64,000 nt of DNA. It comes from Niebla homalea. Taxonomy: Eukaryota > Ascomycota > Lecanoromycetes > Lecanorales > Ramalinaceae. The DNA lies in NCBI GenBank assembly GCA_019925105.1, contig JAHGAU010000014.1:248001-312000 (forward strand), read 5' to 3'. The first letter of the stretch is position 1. Every line of letters starts with the position of its first letter. The notes beneath the pieces were generated by a model that did no database searches, had not been told where the DNA came from, and saw nothing but the letters and a program-made list of their open reading frames with translations. The translations under genes were made by a program, and so were the position numbers. Shown one piece after another: positions 46,598 through 58,816 of this stretch.

Positions 46598-47623
46598 GCG
46601 GCAAATGACATCCAGTAGGGGGGGTGGAAGGGCGCGGAGTAGTAAAGAGGGGGGAAAGGCCAAGCTTGGGGGGGAAAAATGCTGGAAGAGATGGCGGGGT
46701 GGCTACGAAGGTGTACACAGCTGAGGTCGTTGGGGACATGGGCTGAGATGATACGGGGCAGGTTTTCGAATGAGGACGGTTGCAGGGTTGAATGGGGGAG
46801 GCGAGTGTCGTTGTGGTAATGTTGGAGGTTGGATAGGGGGAGAGACAAGGGAGGCACAAAGGGTAATACGTGTTGGGGATGTGAAGGGCGATTCCTTTTC
46901 AGCGAGCAGTGATACCCGCATAGACATAGCATACTTCTATGCACAACCTTTCATTCTTGGAAAACAACAAGCCGCGAAAGGAGCAGCGCTATGACAACTG
47001 TCGTAATTGAATGCCAGTTGATCAAGACACTCAATAGTCCAAGCCAATTCTACCTCCTCTCCATCAGCAGCCCCGGCGGGGCGTTCTGGGCCCACTGTAA
47101 AACCCTGCAATCGCTTCTCTGTGGGAGAAGGTGACTGTTGGGATGCATCTGCTATACTCGTAGCCATGCTGCTCGTCGCTTATAAGCCACAGTCCGAGTT
47201 CTGTGAAGATGGACTCGTCGAGCGGCGCAGAAGTCAAGCAACTGACTCGTGCTCGGGGACATCGGCAAGCTTTGTCTGACAGCCAAGGCCATACTAGCGC
47301 GATTTTGCTGCCTCCAGCGCAGAAGATGCAAAGCCAGGACGGCGTGTTACAAAAAGGGCGGAGGCTCTGGTCAGCATGTCAGGGGATCGGTAGCGGCAAT
47401 GGCCTGCTTGATGTACGCACTCAAGGAAGTCATGTTTTTCGGGCTCTGACGTCCTCTCTTCTGGACCACCTGATGATCCAGAGTGCTATTAAACGAGTCA
47501 ATGTGGTGAGCCTGGCACACAAGCTCTTGTATCCGCAAGGGCGGTTGATTCAGCGATCACGGGTATCCGGACGTCAAGCACAGGCCAAGACGTGCGCAAA
47601 AAGGTTCCCGTTTGACAATGTCA
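46598..47623. other. intergenic
   Basis: Frames at 46937-47167 (minus, 76 codons) and 47203-47655 (plus) are unconvincing; the second overlaps the next gene in antisense. No supported gene. Confidence 0.45.
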
Positions 47624-48837
47624 TTACATCGTCACATTGGAAGTGTCTCCTTTGAATAAGCCAAGCTGTATTGCCCAGTCATCACGTCCTGTCTCTTCTA
47701 CAAGCTCGTCGGCAAGGTCTAATCTTCGGACGTATTGTTTCGATCGTTCCTTCACAGTCAGAACACCCTCGTGCATGGAAAGGGTATCAGTGTCAATCAG
47801 CGAATTGGCGCAACTTAGTAGTAACGCAGAGCCTAAGAGCACATGCATCAAAGCGAGGTTACCCAGATAGGTTGCGTTCGGCGCCGCAATGGCTGCACAG
47901 GTGTAGACAAGCAATTTTGCGAAATCTTCTGCTGAACGCTCGAGTTTCGACATGTCCCGTAGCCAGCGCCCTGATGTGACGGCCTTGAGGGCATCGACTG
48001 GCCCCTTCAGCCTGATCCAGCGGTCCTGGCTGAGTAGCACGAGGAGATCCCCATCGACTCCAGGCTCTTTGGCTCCATGCCATTGGGTCAAGGCTCGGTT
48101 TTTGAAAATCTTAATATTGATGAAACGAGATAGCATGAGCGACAAAAGCGCACCCACTGCCCACCAGTCTGCTATGCTGAAATCGAATGCAATTGCAACC
48201 AGTGTCAACAGTGCAGCGCAAGTGTAAAGCAAAACCCCAAGAATGTAACTGATTCCGGGGCGAAAACCCGATTTCTTCCATTTGAACGAGTCTGTCACAT
48301 TTACGGTGGTGAGATGACCAGTGGAGCCAATGTTTTGCAAGAACGTGACAGTCGCTTGATTTTCAACGCGGAAGATGTAACCGGTCGTCATAGCAGCGGT
48401 TGCGGGATACTCGCCGTGGTTGAGCTCTGAAGCATTTTGCTGAAGATGCAGACCTGGGCAGAGAATAAACATGTCCGTCCAACTTGCGCCTCGGTAGATG
48501 GTCCTATTAGATACGGTGGGCAGATCGACAAGAGCAAAGATGCCTGCGAAGGCCAGGTTCACAGTGGGAGTGGATGACTGATGAAGTCCGAATGACTGAG
48601 TCCATGATCCAGTCATGTTTGAGTGAGAACTTGGGATTCGTTGCAGTGTCAAACACGGTATCGGTTTCGACCAGGCGTGATAGCTAAACTGGACAGATGC
48701 TTTTGGTTCAGGACAGAGCAAGGTTATGATGGGGTTCAATGATTGACAACGTGCTATGGCAACCAAAAAGGCAATTGCATCTTACAGATGTCGTTGATGG
48801 CGTATCCAATGAGCCGTTTCATACCTTCTCTGAACAT
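47624..48837 (-). CDS. membrane protein of unknown function
   Basis: The main frame 48766-47624 has no ATG at its left edge (it begins with TTG). A Met at 48837 (MFREGMKRLIGYAINDI) followed by GTAAGA could supply the start, but the implied intron is only about 32 nt, so the 5' end is uncertain. The product is about 390 residues. A polar N-terminal half with several N-x-S/T sites precedes two hydrophobic helices (GVLLYTCAALLTLVAIAF and AVGALLSLMLS). A cytoplasmic-looking segment follows (W-I-R-L-K-G-P-V-D-A-L-K-A-V-T-S-G-R-W-L-R-D), then a further helix pair near LGNLALMHVLLGSALLL. I recall similar uncharacterised proteins in Pezizomycotina but no function. Confidence 0.62.
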
Positions 48838-49206
48838 GGTTGAGTAAAGGTTGGGTGGTTGATTGCGAAAACCAGGCGGGAAAAAGAAAAAAAGGAGTTC
48901 GAGCGGCTATCACGTGATGGCATTGTCTTGGCACTGTTCGAGACTTGCTCAAACGTTGGTCTTGAATATGTACAAGTGGCTGTATAGAACAAACACATCA
49001 ATATATTTGCGTTTGTGGGAGTCTGGGAGAATCCTTGTCCATTTTTTCGATCCACTACAGGTGCTCTCGTTAGGCAATCGTTGCCTCCAAGGTCGTGGAA
49101 TTCAATAGAGACGGAGTCACTCGTGTGACGAAAGTACACCTGACCGAAGTCGGCTCACGCAACCACTTCCTCCAGCGATTGCGCTCCATCTCTCTGACCC
49201 GCATGG
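48838..49206. other. divergent promoter region
   Basis: Shared upstream region of the membrane protein gene and the transporter gene. No gene seen. Confidence 0.5.
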
Positions 49207-51109
49207 ATGTCAAAAGCGGACACTCTCCATCCTAAAGTTGGCGCCGCGGAAGCCGCCCGTGTGTCTTTGACCCCCAGCTCTGGAGCCTCCCCGACCATCT
49301 ACACCCCGTCCACCACCCCACGCTCTCAACCGTCGTCCCGCCATCATTCCCCTCTGAGACCGGCTGGTACTATCGCCACTAATAAGATCAGGGTCTCTCC
49401 GCCGCCTCACAACCGGACCTCAACCCCGGTTCCGCCTAAGCACATCACGTTACAAGATCCCAAGGACTTTGCAGGTGATCCGCTCAGCTCAGAGGACGAG
49501 AAGGCAGACGGGGAAGACGATATGGAAACTAGGCCGCCATTACATCGGCCGACCGACGGGCGGTCCCAGCAGCCACTACTTGGGGGGGGGCTGAAAGATG
49601 AAAGAGGGAGGCCTTCCTACGAGGTGCCGAATGGCAGTGCAAGACCTGCTTTTCACGCCAGAAGATCCACTTTCAGGAGCAGGAGCCCTGATATGGAGGG
49701 CGCATCGGCAGTCAAAAAGAAGTACATCTATGCGGCTTTCTTCCTGGTCCTTAGTTTGATCACCTTTGTCATTCAGACCGAGACTGCGGTATATGTTGCG
49801 GATGATCTGGGATGGAATCATCCATATGCGATGCTGTAAGTATCATGCAGCATACTAGTAGGCACATGGGCCATGAATGTGAACCTTTTTGCTAACCTTC
49901 ACTTTTCCTAGCTACTTCACACACGGCTCTTGGTCGTTGCTTTGGCCAGTCCAGCTCTTGCTCCTACGACTGGCAAGGTGGAGGACACCATGGCGGGCCT
50001 TTTGGAGGAGACATGTCTACCTCATTCGCAGCACGGCACAGATGGTCGTGTCGCAAGATGCGCACCTCACCACCAGAGACTCGCACAAATCTCCAGTTCC
50101 ATACATGCTCAAGACCATGGCCATTGTCACAACCGCGCTGACGGTTGCCGGCAGTTCTTGGTATGTGGCTGTGGACTTGACAACCGCCAGCGATCTCACG
50201 GCCATCTACAACTGCTCTGCCTTCTTCGCCTACGCCTTCAGCATACCTCTCCTTGGCGACAAGATGCGCTTTGACAAGATCTTTGCTGTCATAGTTGCTA
50301 TTGTGGGAGTCATGACCGTCGTCTACGGAGATTCTGGTGCTTCTGAGACCGATGCGACGTCGGGTGAGGGAGCAGGAAACGCGAAGAATCGACTGGCAGG
50401 AAACGTCGTCATCGGCATCGGCAGCGTGCTCTATGGTCTCTATGAGGTGCTGTACAAGAAGATGGCCTGCCCTCCCGAGGGCATTAGCCCAGCACGAGGC
50501 ATGATCTTTGCGAACCTGTTTGGCAGTCTGATAGGCTGCTTCACGCTCTTTGTGCTGTGGATACCTCTACCGATCTTGCATTTCGCCAATGTAGAAAGGT
50601 TTGCCTTGCCCACGGGAAAGGCAGCATGGGTGTTGTTGATCAGTGTGCTTGCAAACGCGAGTAAGTCTTCTGATTAGTACCGAGTCAAAGATCCTCTCAC
50701 TGATATTTGCCACCTTGTCGACAGCATTCTCGGGATCTTTCCTCGTCCTGATCTCTCTCACATCGCCGGTACTTTCATCCGTCGCCGCACTGTAAGACCT
50801 GCCTGCCAATGTGCCTGCCCCAGCTGTCCAGGAATACGTGCTAAGCTCCTAACAGTCTAACCGTCTTCCTGGTTGCTTTAGCCGATTGGGCTTTCAAGGG
50901 TGCGACTTTTTCCAAGGGCGCAATCATCGGTGGTCTCCTCATCATTGGCGCCTTCTTTTTATTGACTTGGTCAACATATCGAGAGTCAGTGGAAGATAGA
51001 CGCAAGGCGTACGTTGAATTCCCTTATTTCTATTCAGGCCACCCAAAACTAACGATTGCACGATAGTATGGAGCAGGATCCAATTGTAAGTAGCGATGAA
51101 GAAGACTAA
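49207..51109 (+). CDS. drug/metabolite transporter superfamily protein (SLC35F/EamA-like)
   Basis: Five exons (49207-49835, 49912-50660, 50725-50791, 50856-51008, 51067-51109), all in phase, give 546 residues. The first 165 residues are Ser/Pro-rich and cytosolic. About ten membrane helices follow, starting at KKKYIYAAFFLVLSLITFVI. The two EamA-like halves appear as A-I-Y-N-C-S-A-F-F-A-Y-A-F-S-I-P-L-L-G-D and S-G-S-F-L-V-L-I-S-L-T-S-P-V. The short C-terminal tail ends in acidic residues (S-S-D-E-E-D). DMT transporters of this subgroup sit in vacuolar, Golgi or plasma membranes and move small organic solutes; the substrate is not predictable. It could also be an orphan SLC35F-type carrier without known cargo. 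Confidence 0.88.
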
Positions 51110-51732
51110 CTAGACGTCAATACAATACCCCACTGCAGTCATTGGCTCTCCTATTTCCGCGGAGCCTTTGTCATGGCACGTATGGGAATACGGGAATATG
51201 AGGTGACGCTGCATCTTCAATTTTTAGCATAGCGATAGCGCTAGAATAGATATACAGATATCCATCCAGACCAATGCCGAGTATACAGCACATTCTCATC
51301 TCTGTCTTTTCCAAGATTGATGCTGCTTCTGGTTTAGTCACATGATGTGGCACAATGGGCATTGTTCGCGGCTTCTGAAACAGGAGGGCGTTTGCTTCAA
51401 AGGTTGAACCTCATCTCTTCTTGCCTTGCCATCGACGCTCAAGGATCTCTGATTTTCCATTTGAATCCTCGTCGGACCCGGCACTAACATCCAGTAGACA
51501 TAGCCTCAAGAGGCACAGCTAGGTTGGGCACGCTCCTCATCACTCTCTTTTGATTGGCCCATAATTTCCCCTACCCCACTCCCTGGCCTCCTCCGGTGCC
51601 CGTACGTAAAGTTGTGTGGCATTCATGTCTGTAAAAGGCATCTTCTTACGCCAGGATTGCCATTCGTTCAATCATGCAAGGGCAGCTGTAGCACGTGGAG
51701 CATGATGGCCGCCTCGATCGGTCCACTCATGC
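51110..51732. other. intergenic
   Basis: No gene is supported; it contains the promoter of the phosphatase gene. Confidence 0.5.
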
Positions 51733-53698
51733 ATGACGATGGAAGCTTCGAAAGGCTACAAGAAGCTCCAGCTTCCCCTCCCATCCGACATCCCTTTGAA
51801 TGAATATCTGCCTGTGGACTCTCACGAGCCAGACGCACGCCCCCCGGTCTCTGGCAACACAATAGGAGACGAAAGCGAAGACGAGAAAGAGGAGATCGTA
51901 GACCCCAAGGCCCAGCTCCTGGAATCTTCACCTGCCTTCGGTCTCTCCAAACACTCCTCCTCAATATTTACAAGGAGGAACATCGTCATCATGCTGACCT
52001 CCATCTTCATCCTGATCCTCGGCCTCGTCGCCCTGGTAAGGGCGTCGTGGTTCGAGCGAAGAGCTACCAGCAACGACTGCGATTGCGCCAGCACGACTAC
52101 TGTGCCCCAGTATTTCCAAACCACACCTGAGATCTTTGCCGGACCTACGGCCACTGGAAGGGCTCCATTCCTCGCTGCGAGCAATCCCGCGCCATTTGGG
52201 CCATCAGGCACCTTTGTCGCAAATGCGCCACTCGAGACGGCCTTGCCAATTGTGGGCAACACGCAGGATCAAAGCATCTTCCATTTGATGGGACAATTGA
52301 GCCCCTATTTCCCAAACCCAACGTTTGTCTTTGCTTCACGTGGACAATCGAGTCTTGACTACTGACGGACCTTGCAGTGGCTTTGGTGTCAACGAGCTCC
52401 CCTTGCCGGCCGGCTCCAGCATTACACAGTTTCACATGATTCACCGACACGGCAGTCGCTATCCCACAACAGACTCCAATGTCGTGACATTCGGAAAAGC
52501 TCTGGATGAGGTTACTGCCAAGGGCAACACGAATTTCACAGGCGACCTCTCCTTCGTTAACAGCTGGTCATATGGTTTGGGAGCTGAAATTCTTGTGCCC
52601 GTTGGCCGGCAAGAGCTATTTGATTCGGGCGTGCTGCACTACTATAACTATGCCCACCTCTACAATACCTCCACCAAGATTATCGCGCGCACCACAACTC
52701 AAGATCGCATGCTGAAGAGCGCCGAAAACTTCATGGCTGGCTTCTTTGGTCTCTCCTGGACGCAAAATGCAACGCTGGAACCCATCATTGAAGGCAACCA
52801 CTTCAACAATTCGCTCGCTGGCTACGACAACTGCAACAATTCCAACAAGGCTGTCGCGTCAGGTGGCACTAATGCGAGCGCTGAATGGCAGCAGGTCTAC
52901 CTCGTTAACGCCACCAGTCGCCTGCAATCCATGTCTGGGGATTCGTACAAATGGAACACCTCCACGACTTACGCGGCCCAAACGCTCTGTCCGTACGAGA
53001 CTGTCTCATTTGGCTATTCGGCATGGTGCGATCTCTTCACGTACGAGGAGTGGCTCGGGTTCGAATACAGCATTGATCTCTCGTTCGCAGGGAACAATTA
53101 CTTCCAATCCCCTACAGGGCGAGCGGTAGGGATTGGGTATGTGGAAGAAGTGCTGGCACGGCTCAACCAGCATCTCTTGACATCAGCGACGGCGCAGGAC
53201 AACATCACCCTGGACAACAACACCACCACGTTCCCGCTCAATCAGACCCTGTACTTTGACTTTAGTCACGACACGAACATTGCAGCCGTGCTGACCGCCT
53301 TTGGACTCACCCAATTCGCACCCCTTCTCCCCGCCAAAGGTCCGATTCCCCAGAACCAGCAACTGATTGTCTCGCATCTTCAACCGTTCGGTGCGCGCTT
53401 GGACATTGAGATCATCACGGCGCCCCAGCCTGTGAGCGCGACACGTGGGTATGAGTCCAACGAGTACGAGGAGGGTGGGCAGACGATGTATGTGCACTTC
53501 ATCATCAATCAAAGGACCTTGCCGCTGGGAAAGAGCTTTTCAGAGTGTGGACAGCGGACCGATGGGTGGTGTGAAGTGGGCACCTTTCTGAAAATACAGG
53601 AAGGGATGTTGGCGAAAGCGAAATATGACGAGAGCTGCAATGGAGACTATGCAGTGGTACCTTATGGTGGAATTACAGACGGAGTGCCAACATCCTGA
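51733..53698 (+). CDS. histidine acid phosphatase (phytase-like), type II membrane protein
   Basis: Exons 51733-52322 and 52378-53698 (intron GTTTGT...CTTGCAG, CTGAC branch) give 636 residues. The active site is complete: R-H-G-S-R-Y-P-T near residue 220 (RHGxRxP) and the proton donor S-H-D-T-N near residue 492. Instead of a signal peptide there is a charged cytosolic head of about 80 residues (with E-D-E-K-E-E). One hydrophobic segment (NIVIMLTSIFILILGLVALV, about 82-101) follows, then the catalytic domain with many N-x-S/T sites. This predicts a type II anchor with the enzyme outside the cytosol. The family removes phosphate from monoesters or phytate at acidic pH. An in-frame Met two codons later (51739) is an alternative start. 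The extracellular Cys are kept. Confidence 0.93.
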
Positions 53699-54930
53699 GC
53701 TGGGTGCAGAACGTGGAGCAGACATTGCATCAGCGTCTGATGAATTGGGCAGCAGTCTTTCCAAACATGATCAATCGGGGTTTTCTATCCAAATCTCGCA
53801 TTCTTCAACGCCACGATGGCCACCGCATGGTCTTCCAATGGTCAAAAGCTTGGTGCTTCAATAAAATTCGGTGACCGCCGTTACGCTGCTCCAAAGTCCT
53901 CAAAACTCAGGAGACCAAAAAAATAATTGATTCTCGTGTCTCCATTAATCCGGTCAGTTGCGCATAATTGCTTCTGACCGCTGTGCTGTATTGCTTCTGC
54001 TGCTCGCGAGATATGCGATATTTGCTTCTGCTGCCTGACATGCCGAGTAACGGAATCCATCTCGCCATTCGCCAACAATGCAAGTCATACCCTGACGAAA
54101 AACTTGCCTCCTTACCAATCTTCCGCCCTGATGGACCCCTTCTGGCGAGCAAGTCAGGGGCATTCTCTCAATGGACGACAACGACCTTTTTCTACTCCAA
54201 TGTTCTCTTCACGTACCGGTACCTATTATAGAGTTTGGTGCAATCTGACACCCGCTCCGTCGTGCCTGGATACATGACACCTAATACACATAGCTGGAAC
54301 AAGGATGGTGACTCCTTTTGAACAACGCTAGAGCTTGAAGGGGGCAGAAGGGCTGAAATGTTTCTTCGGCTCAAATCCGGATGCCGTGAAGCATGGCAAT
54401 TGCGGGCCTGGAGGCCGGCCTGGAGCTGCCCAGTCATTTGTTCTCTTCCAGCCACGTTCCGCCCTGAGCTTCAGCCTTTTGGCCCACTATCATATCGGCC
54501 CCTTCAAGGGAACTGATGCAGCGATGCAACGCTCCCTGAGCTCCATCCCCTAGGCCGGAAATAGGGGTTCGAGCTCTCTGCCATCAAAGAGATCCTCGCT
54601 GACATGACATCAATTGCATGCAACATCCCTCGTTGTTTGCAATAGCCTGGCCAATCGCAAAGCCCTGCCCTTGCAGATGTGGCTTCAAGTGCTTACATCA
54701 TGAGGCTTTACGGAGTAATCTATTCGTTGACAGTGAGTGGAGTTCATGCTTGTGGGAGCGGGCCTAGCCACATGAACGGTGATGGATGATGATGAGATCT
54801 CTGGTTGAGCCGTTATGAATGCTTGAGCATAACAACGAGCAAATGCCCCGAGCTCTTGTTTATACTGGATCGAAGCCAGCTTTGCCATCACTCAATCATC
54901 TGACGAGAGTCATCTGACGAGAAAGCAAGC
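53699..54930. other. intergenic
   Basis: Scattered short frames only. No gene is supported. Confidence 0.5.
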
Positions 54931-56658
54931 ATGGCGCTTTTCTCGTTCTCATCACGCCTGGCTTCAGCAGCGGCAGCGTTGCTGTTCGCTGCCATCCCAC
55001 AATCTAACGTCGTTCAAGCTCAGCAATTAGCAAATCGGAATGGCTTGGGACTGACTCCACAGATGGGTTGGGACAACTGGAATGCTTTTCGCTGCGACAT
55101 CAATGAGGAGCTGCTCCTCGAAACTGCTCAGAAGATCGTTGACTATGGGTAAATGACCGTCCTCACCCTTTTTCCGCAGTCATTGTTATGAGTCCCCATA
55201 TCTGACTCTCTCAAAACCAACTCCAGACTGCGCGATCTCGGCTACCACTACATCATCCTTGACGACTGCTGGTCTGCCGGCCGCAGCGATAATGGCAGCC
55301 TTCAGCCCGATCTGACCAAATTTCCCAACGGCATGGCCTACATTGCCGACACCCTCCATAACATGTCACTCGGCTTCGGCATGTACAGCAGTGCTGGCAA
55401 ACTGACCTGCGCGCAATACGAAGGTAGTTTGGGCATGGAGAAGCAGGACGCCACGACCTTTGCCGGCTGGGGCGTCGACTACCTGAAATATGATAATTGC
55501 TTCAACGAGGGCCAGGAGGGCAACAGCATGCTCTCCTACAACCGCTACAAGGTGATGAGCGATGCTCTGAACGCTACTGGTCGCCCCATCTTCTACAGCC
55601 TGTGCAACTGGGGCATGGATTACCCATGGAATTGGGCGCCCACGATCGCGAACAGTTGGCGTATCTCGGGGGATATCTATGATTCGTTTGATCGACCCGA
55701 TACGCGCTGTCCCTGCACAACGTGGGATTGCAAGCTGCCGGGTTTCTATTGCAGTGTGATGAACATCCTGAACAAAGTGGCTGCCTTCACCGACAAGGGC
55801 AGGATTGGTGGCTGGAACGACCTGGATGCGTTGGAGGTGGGGAATTCGGGCATGACGGACGATGAGTATAAGCTACACATGACGATGTGGTATGTCCCTC
55901 CTCTTTCCAATGCTACCTCTCCATCATCTTCTAATGAACTGATCAATGTTCCTCCGCATAGGGCCCTCTTCAAATCCCCGCTCATCCTCGGCACCGACAT
56001 AACCCTCCTCTCCCCCACCTCCCTCTCCATTATCGCCAACCCAGCCATCTTGGCCGTATCGCAAGACCCCGCCGGCACAGCCGTCTTCCGCGTTTGGGAG
56101 AAGTCTCCCGCTCTGATTCAAAACAACACCTACTCCACCGACCTCTACACCACGGGGTCCACCTACTTCTTCACCGGTCGACTCATCGGAGGGGATTTTG
56201 TCATTGCGTTTCTGAATGCAGGTCCTGCCGCTACCCCCATGTCGGCGACAATGGACGATATCTTTGTGGACCAAGTCACCACCGGTTCCTCTGCCCCTGT
56301 CCCCCACCTCTCCGCCTCGTGGGACGTCCACGACCTCTGGGCAAACCGGATGCCCGACACCATCGCCTCCGCGATCCTGAACGGCACGTTGGACAACACC
56401 ATGGGTGCCGCCACCGACATGCTGAACGGGACCGCGGTGCCCGTGCCGTATTTCTACAACGCGACACACTCGTCTTATGCGGAAGGGCTGGGGGCAAACA
56501 ACACGGCCTTGTTGGGCAAGAAAGTGGGCGTGCTGAGCCCCGGGGGGGAAGTCCGGGCACAGGTGGCCAGCCACGGGGTGGCCGCGTACCGATTGCGGAG
56601 CCAGACCATGATCCCGAGTGCCAGTAAGATGCGGAAGAGGAAGCGGGATGAATTGTGA
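54931..56658 (+). CDS. alpha-galactosidase, glycoside hydrolase family 27
   Basis: Exons 54931-55148, 55227-55889 and 55962-56658 give 525 residues. The second intron is 72 nt, a multiple of three and without a stop, so an unspliced read also stays open; splicing gives the family's T-M-W-A-L-F-K-S-P-L. A signal peptide of about 30 residues (ends V-V-Q-A) precedes N-G-L-G-L-T-P-Q-M-G-W-D-N-W-N. The nucleophile Asp lies in Y-L-K-Y-D-N-C (about residue 162) and the acid/base Asp near I-S-G-D-I-Y-D (about 221). The C-terminal beta domain follows. The enzyme releases terminal alpha-galactose from melibiose, raffinose and galactomannan side chains. Unusually, the protein ends in K-R-D-E-L, an ER-retrieval-like tail on an otherwise secreted enzyme. 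Confidence 0.96.
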
Positions 56659-57067
56659 TGATGGATCGCACGTACGCACCGGCGGCGCGCTCCCCTTGCC
56701 CCGTTCAAACTCTTCTTCTCCTTCTCCTCCCGACCTTTGCATATCCATAAAGTACGTAATTTATGTGGAATGGATGCCCCCGTTCGTTCACAATAATCCA
56801 CGATCGATTTGACCGTTCGTTCACATCAATGATATCGACTCGCCCTCACCCATCCGTCCATGCATTCCATCGTTCATTCATTCATCCTACCTCTACACTA
56901 CTACTCAATTCTCATTCTCATTCCCCTTCCCCTCTGGACCCCCTCAACACACCAACTGGTCCAACACTGCCTTCCATCCACCCACCCACCCTCCTCCTCT
57001 CTCTCTCCGCGCCTCCTTGATCTCTCTCTCACTCACCATCCCCTTCCTCCCTTCCTCCCTTCCTCCC

Positions 57068-57268
57068 TTCCCTCTTCCCTCTTCCCTCTTCCCTCTTCCC
57101 TCTTCCCTCTTCCCTCTTCCCTCTTCCCTCTTCCCTCTTCCCTCTTCCCTCTTCCCTCTTCCCTCTTCCCTCTTCCCTCTTCCCTCTTCCCTCTTCCCTC
57201 TTCCCTCTTCCCTCGTCCCTCGTCCCTCGTCCCTCGTCCCTCTTCCCTCGTCCCTCTTCCCTCGTCCT
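57068..57268. repeat. (CCCTCTT)n heptanucleotide array
   Basis: About 28 nearly perfect copies of CCCTCTT on the plus strand. The last copies (from about 57211) change to CCCTCGT. All purines are on one strand, so the tract is homopurine/homopyrimidine for about 200 bp. It is not the fungal telomere unit TTAGGG/CCCTAA. Confidence 0.95.
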
Positions 57269-57311
57269 CGTACAACCTCCCTACCTTGCTCTTCCCTCCT
57301 TTCTCTTCCCT

Positions 57312-57358
57312 CGTGCTAGTGCTCGTGCTCGTCCTTGTGCTCGTGCTCGTGCTCGTCC
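57312..57358. repeat. (GTGCTC)n hexanucleotide repeat
   Basis: About seven imperfect GTGCTC/GTCCTT units next to the heptamer array. Confidence 0.85.
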
Positions 57359-57377
57359 AATCTCCCCCCCTCCCCCC

Positions 57378-57535
57378 TGCCCTCCCTCGTGCCCTCCCTC
57401 ATGTCCTCCCTCATGCCCTTCCCCCATGTCCTCCCTCATGTCCTCCCCCATGCCCACCCTCCAGCCATGCCCTCATGCCCTCCCCCATGCCCTCCCTCAT
57501 GCCCTCCCGTATGCCCTCCCCCTGCCCTCCCTCCA
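57378..57535. repeat. ~12-nt CCCTCCCTCATG-type repeat
   Basis: Repeated CCTCCCTCATGC words with variable spacing, about ten copies. Confidence 0.75.
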
Positions 57536-57567
57536 GCCAAACAATAAATACAATACATATATACCGC

Positions 57568-57655
57568 CCTCCCTCCTCCTCCTCATCCTCCTCCTCCTCA
57601 TCCTCCTCCTCCTCATCCTCCTCCTCCTCATCCTCCTCCTCCTCATCCTCCTCCT
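57568..57655. repeat. 15-nt (CCTCCTCCTCCTCAT)n repeat
   Basis: Five to six copies of a 15-mer made of CCT and CAT triplets. Confidence 0.9.
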
Positions 57656-58816
57656 TCTTTAATAAGGGGTTTCCATCCAAAAAAAAAAAGGGGGTGGGGA
57701 CGAAGGGATGAATCGACTCTAGACAGAGAGAGAGGAAATTGGAGGAGACATTCCTTGACTGACTGGACCCCCCGGCCATTATTTGCTATGGGAAGGAAGG
57801 GGGTTCCGCAGCCATTTTTGCCATGGAGAAAGGTGGGGGGGTTCAATGGAAGAAGGGGAGGGATGGGAACAAGGAAGCACGTCTGGGGGACCACATAGAT
57901 CCAGACCAGTGTCGAGAAATCATGGCAAAGGAACCACTCCCTCTTAATTCAACCCATGAAGAAAAAAAAATTGGATTCTAGGGGGGCAGAGTTTTGTTTT
58001 GCTTGGTCGCTATAAAACGACGTCTTTTTCTAATTTTAGGGGGGAAGGCCCCTTTTCCATATCAAATATCCCCCATGGAAATTTCCCCACGGTTCCCAGC
58101 CATGTACATACACGGCCCATCTCTGCTCTTCCTCCATGCTATTGGTAAGCAAGAAGCAGCGACACGAGCCTCAAGCCACCCTTCTCCCCACCCCCTACCA
58201 TAGATCTTTCCCATCTTGCTGGCTTCTCCGTCACCACCACCGTCACCGCCTCATCTTTCTCCATTCGCGACAAGGTGTTGCAAGCTCAAAAGGAATATCA
58301 AACAAATTCTGACTCGAGAAGGTAGTTGACTTTCCTGATGGGACGCCTCGGATTTGTTCGATGGTCAAATACTGTTGGAAAAGAGGAAGGACCAGGATAG
58401 CTTGACCAGGCTGTGGATGGGTGATATCTCGAATGCTTCTTCGCATGAAGGCTCGTGGTGGTAAAAGAGTGTGGATGTGGAACCTCCGAGAAGCCACCTT
58501 TCGAGCATCGCGACAGCTGCTTGCAAGGCCATCTGATCAAAAGAATTGAAAGGATTCAATTAGTTGTGGTAGAATTTCATGTCAAAGGAGTGTCTCAACA
58601 AAGCTCAAGTCGTCAAAAGCCGACGTTCTCCTGTGTAAAAGGAGTGCCGGAGTGAATGTCGTAAAAGCGTGCATAAAAAATAGAAGCAGCCGGCACGTTC
58701 TGTATTCGTTTGGCGTGCACGATCTGTGCCGCAGGAATCGCGGCGTAGCTGCATGGGATCTACCTCAAGCAGCTGTCCAGCCATTCGTCCCTCTTTCCTC
58801 CAACAATTATCATCCT

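Larger units (their letters stand above)
56659..58816. other. 2.2-kb gene-free stretch dominated by tandem repeats
   Basis: The left half holds the pyrimidine repeats listed separately. The right half (57700-58816) has G-runs, A-runs and short frames (58243-58559, minus) without recognisable content. Confidence 0.6.

Noticed and set aside
48764..48766. TTG as start codon of the membrane protein
   Set aside because: Non-ATG starts are rare in fungi; an upstream ATG with an unusually short intron, or an unseen exon, is more likely.
56860..57711. 283-codon open frame on the plus strand
   Set aside because: It runs through the heptamer and other pyrimidine repeats; those units contain no stop in any frame, so the frame is a by-product of the repeats.
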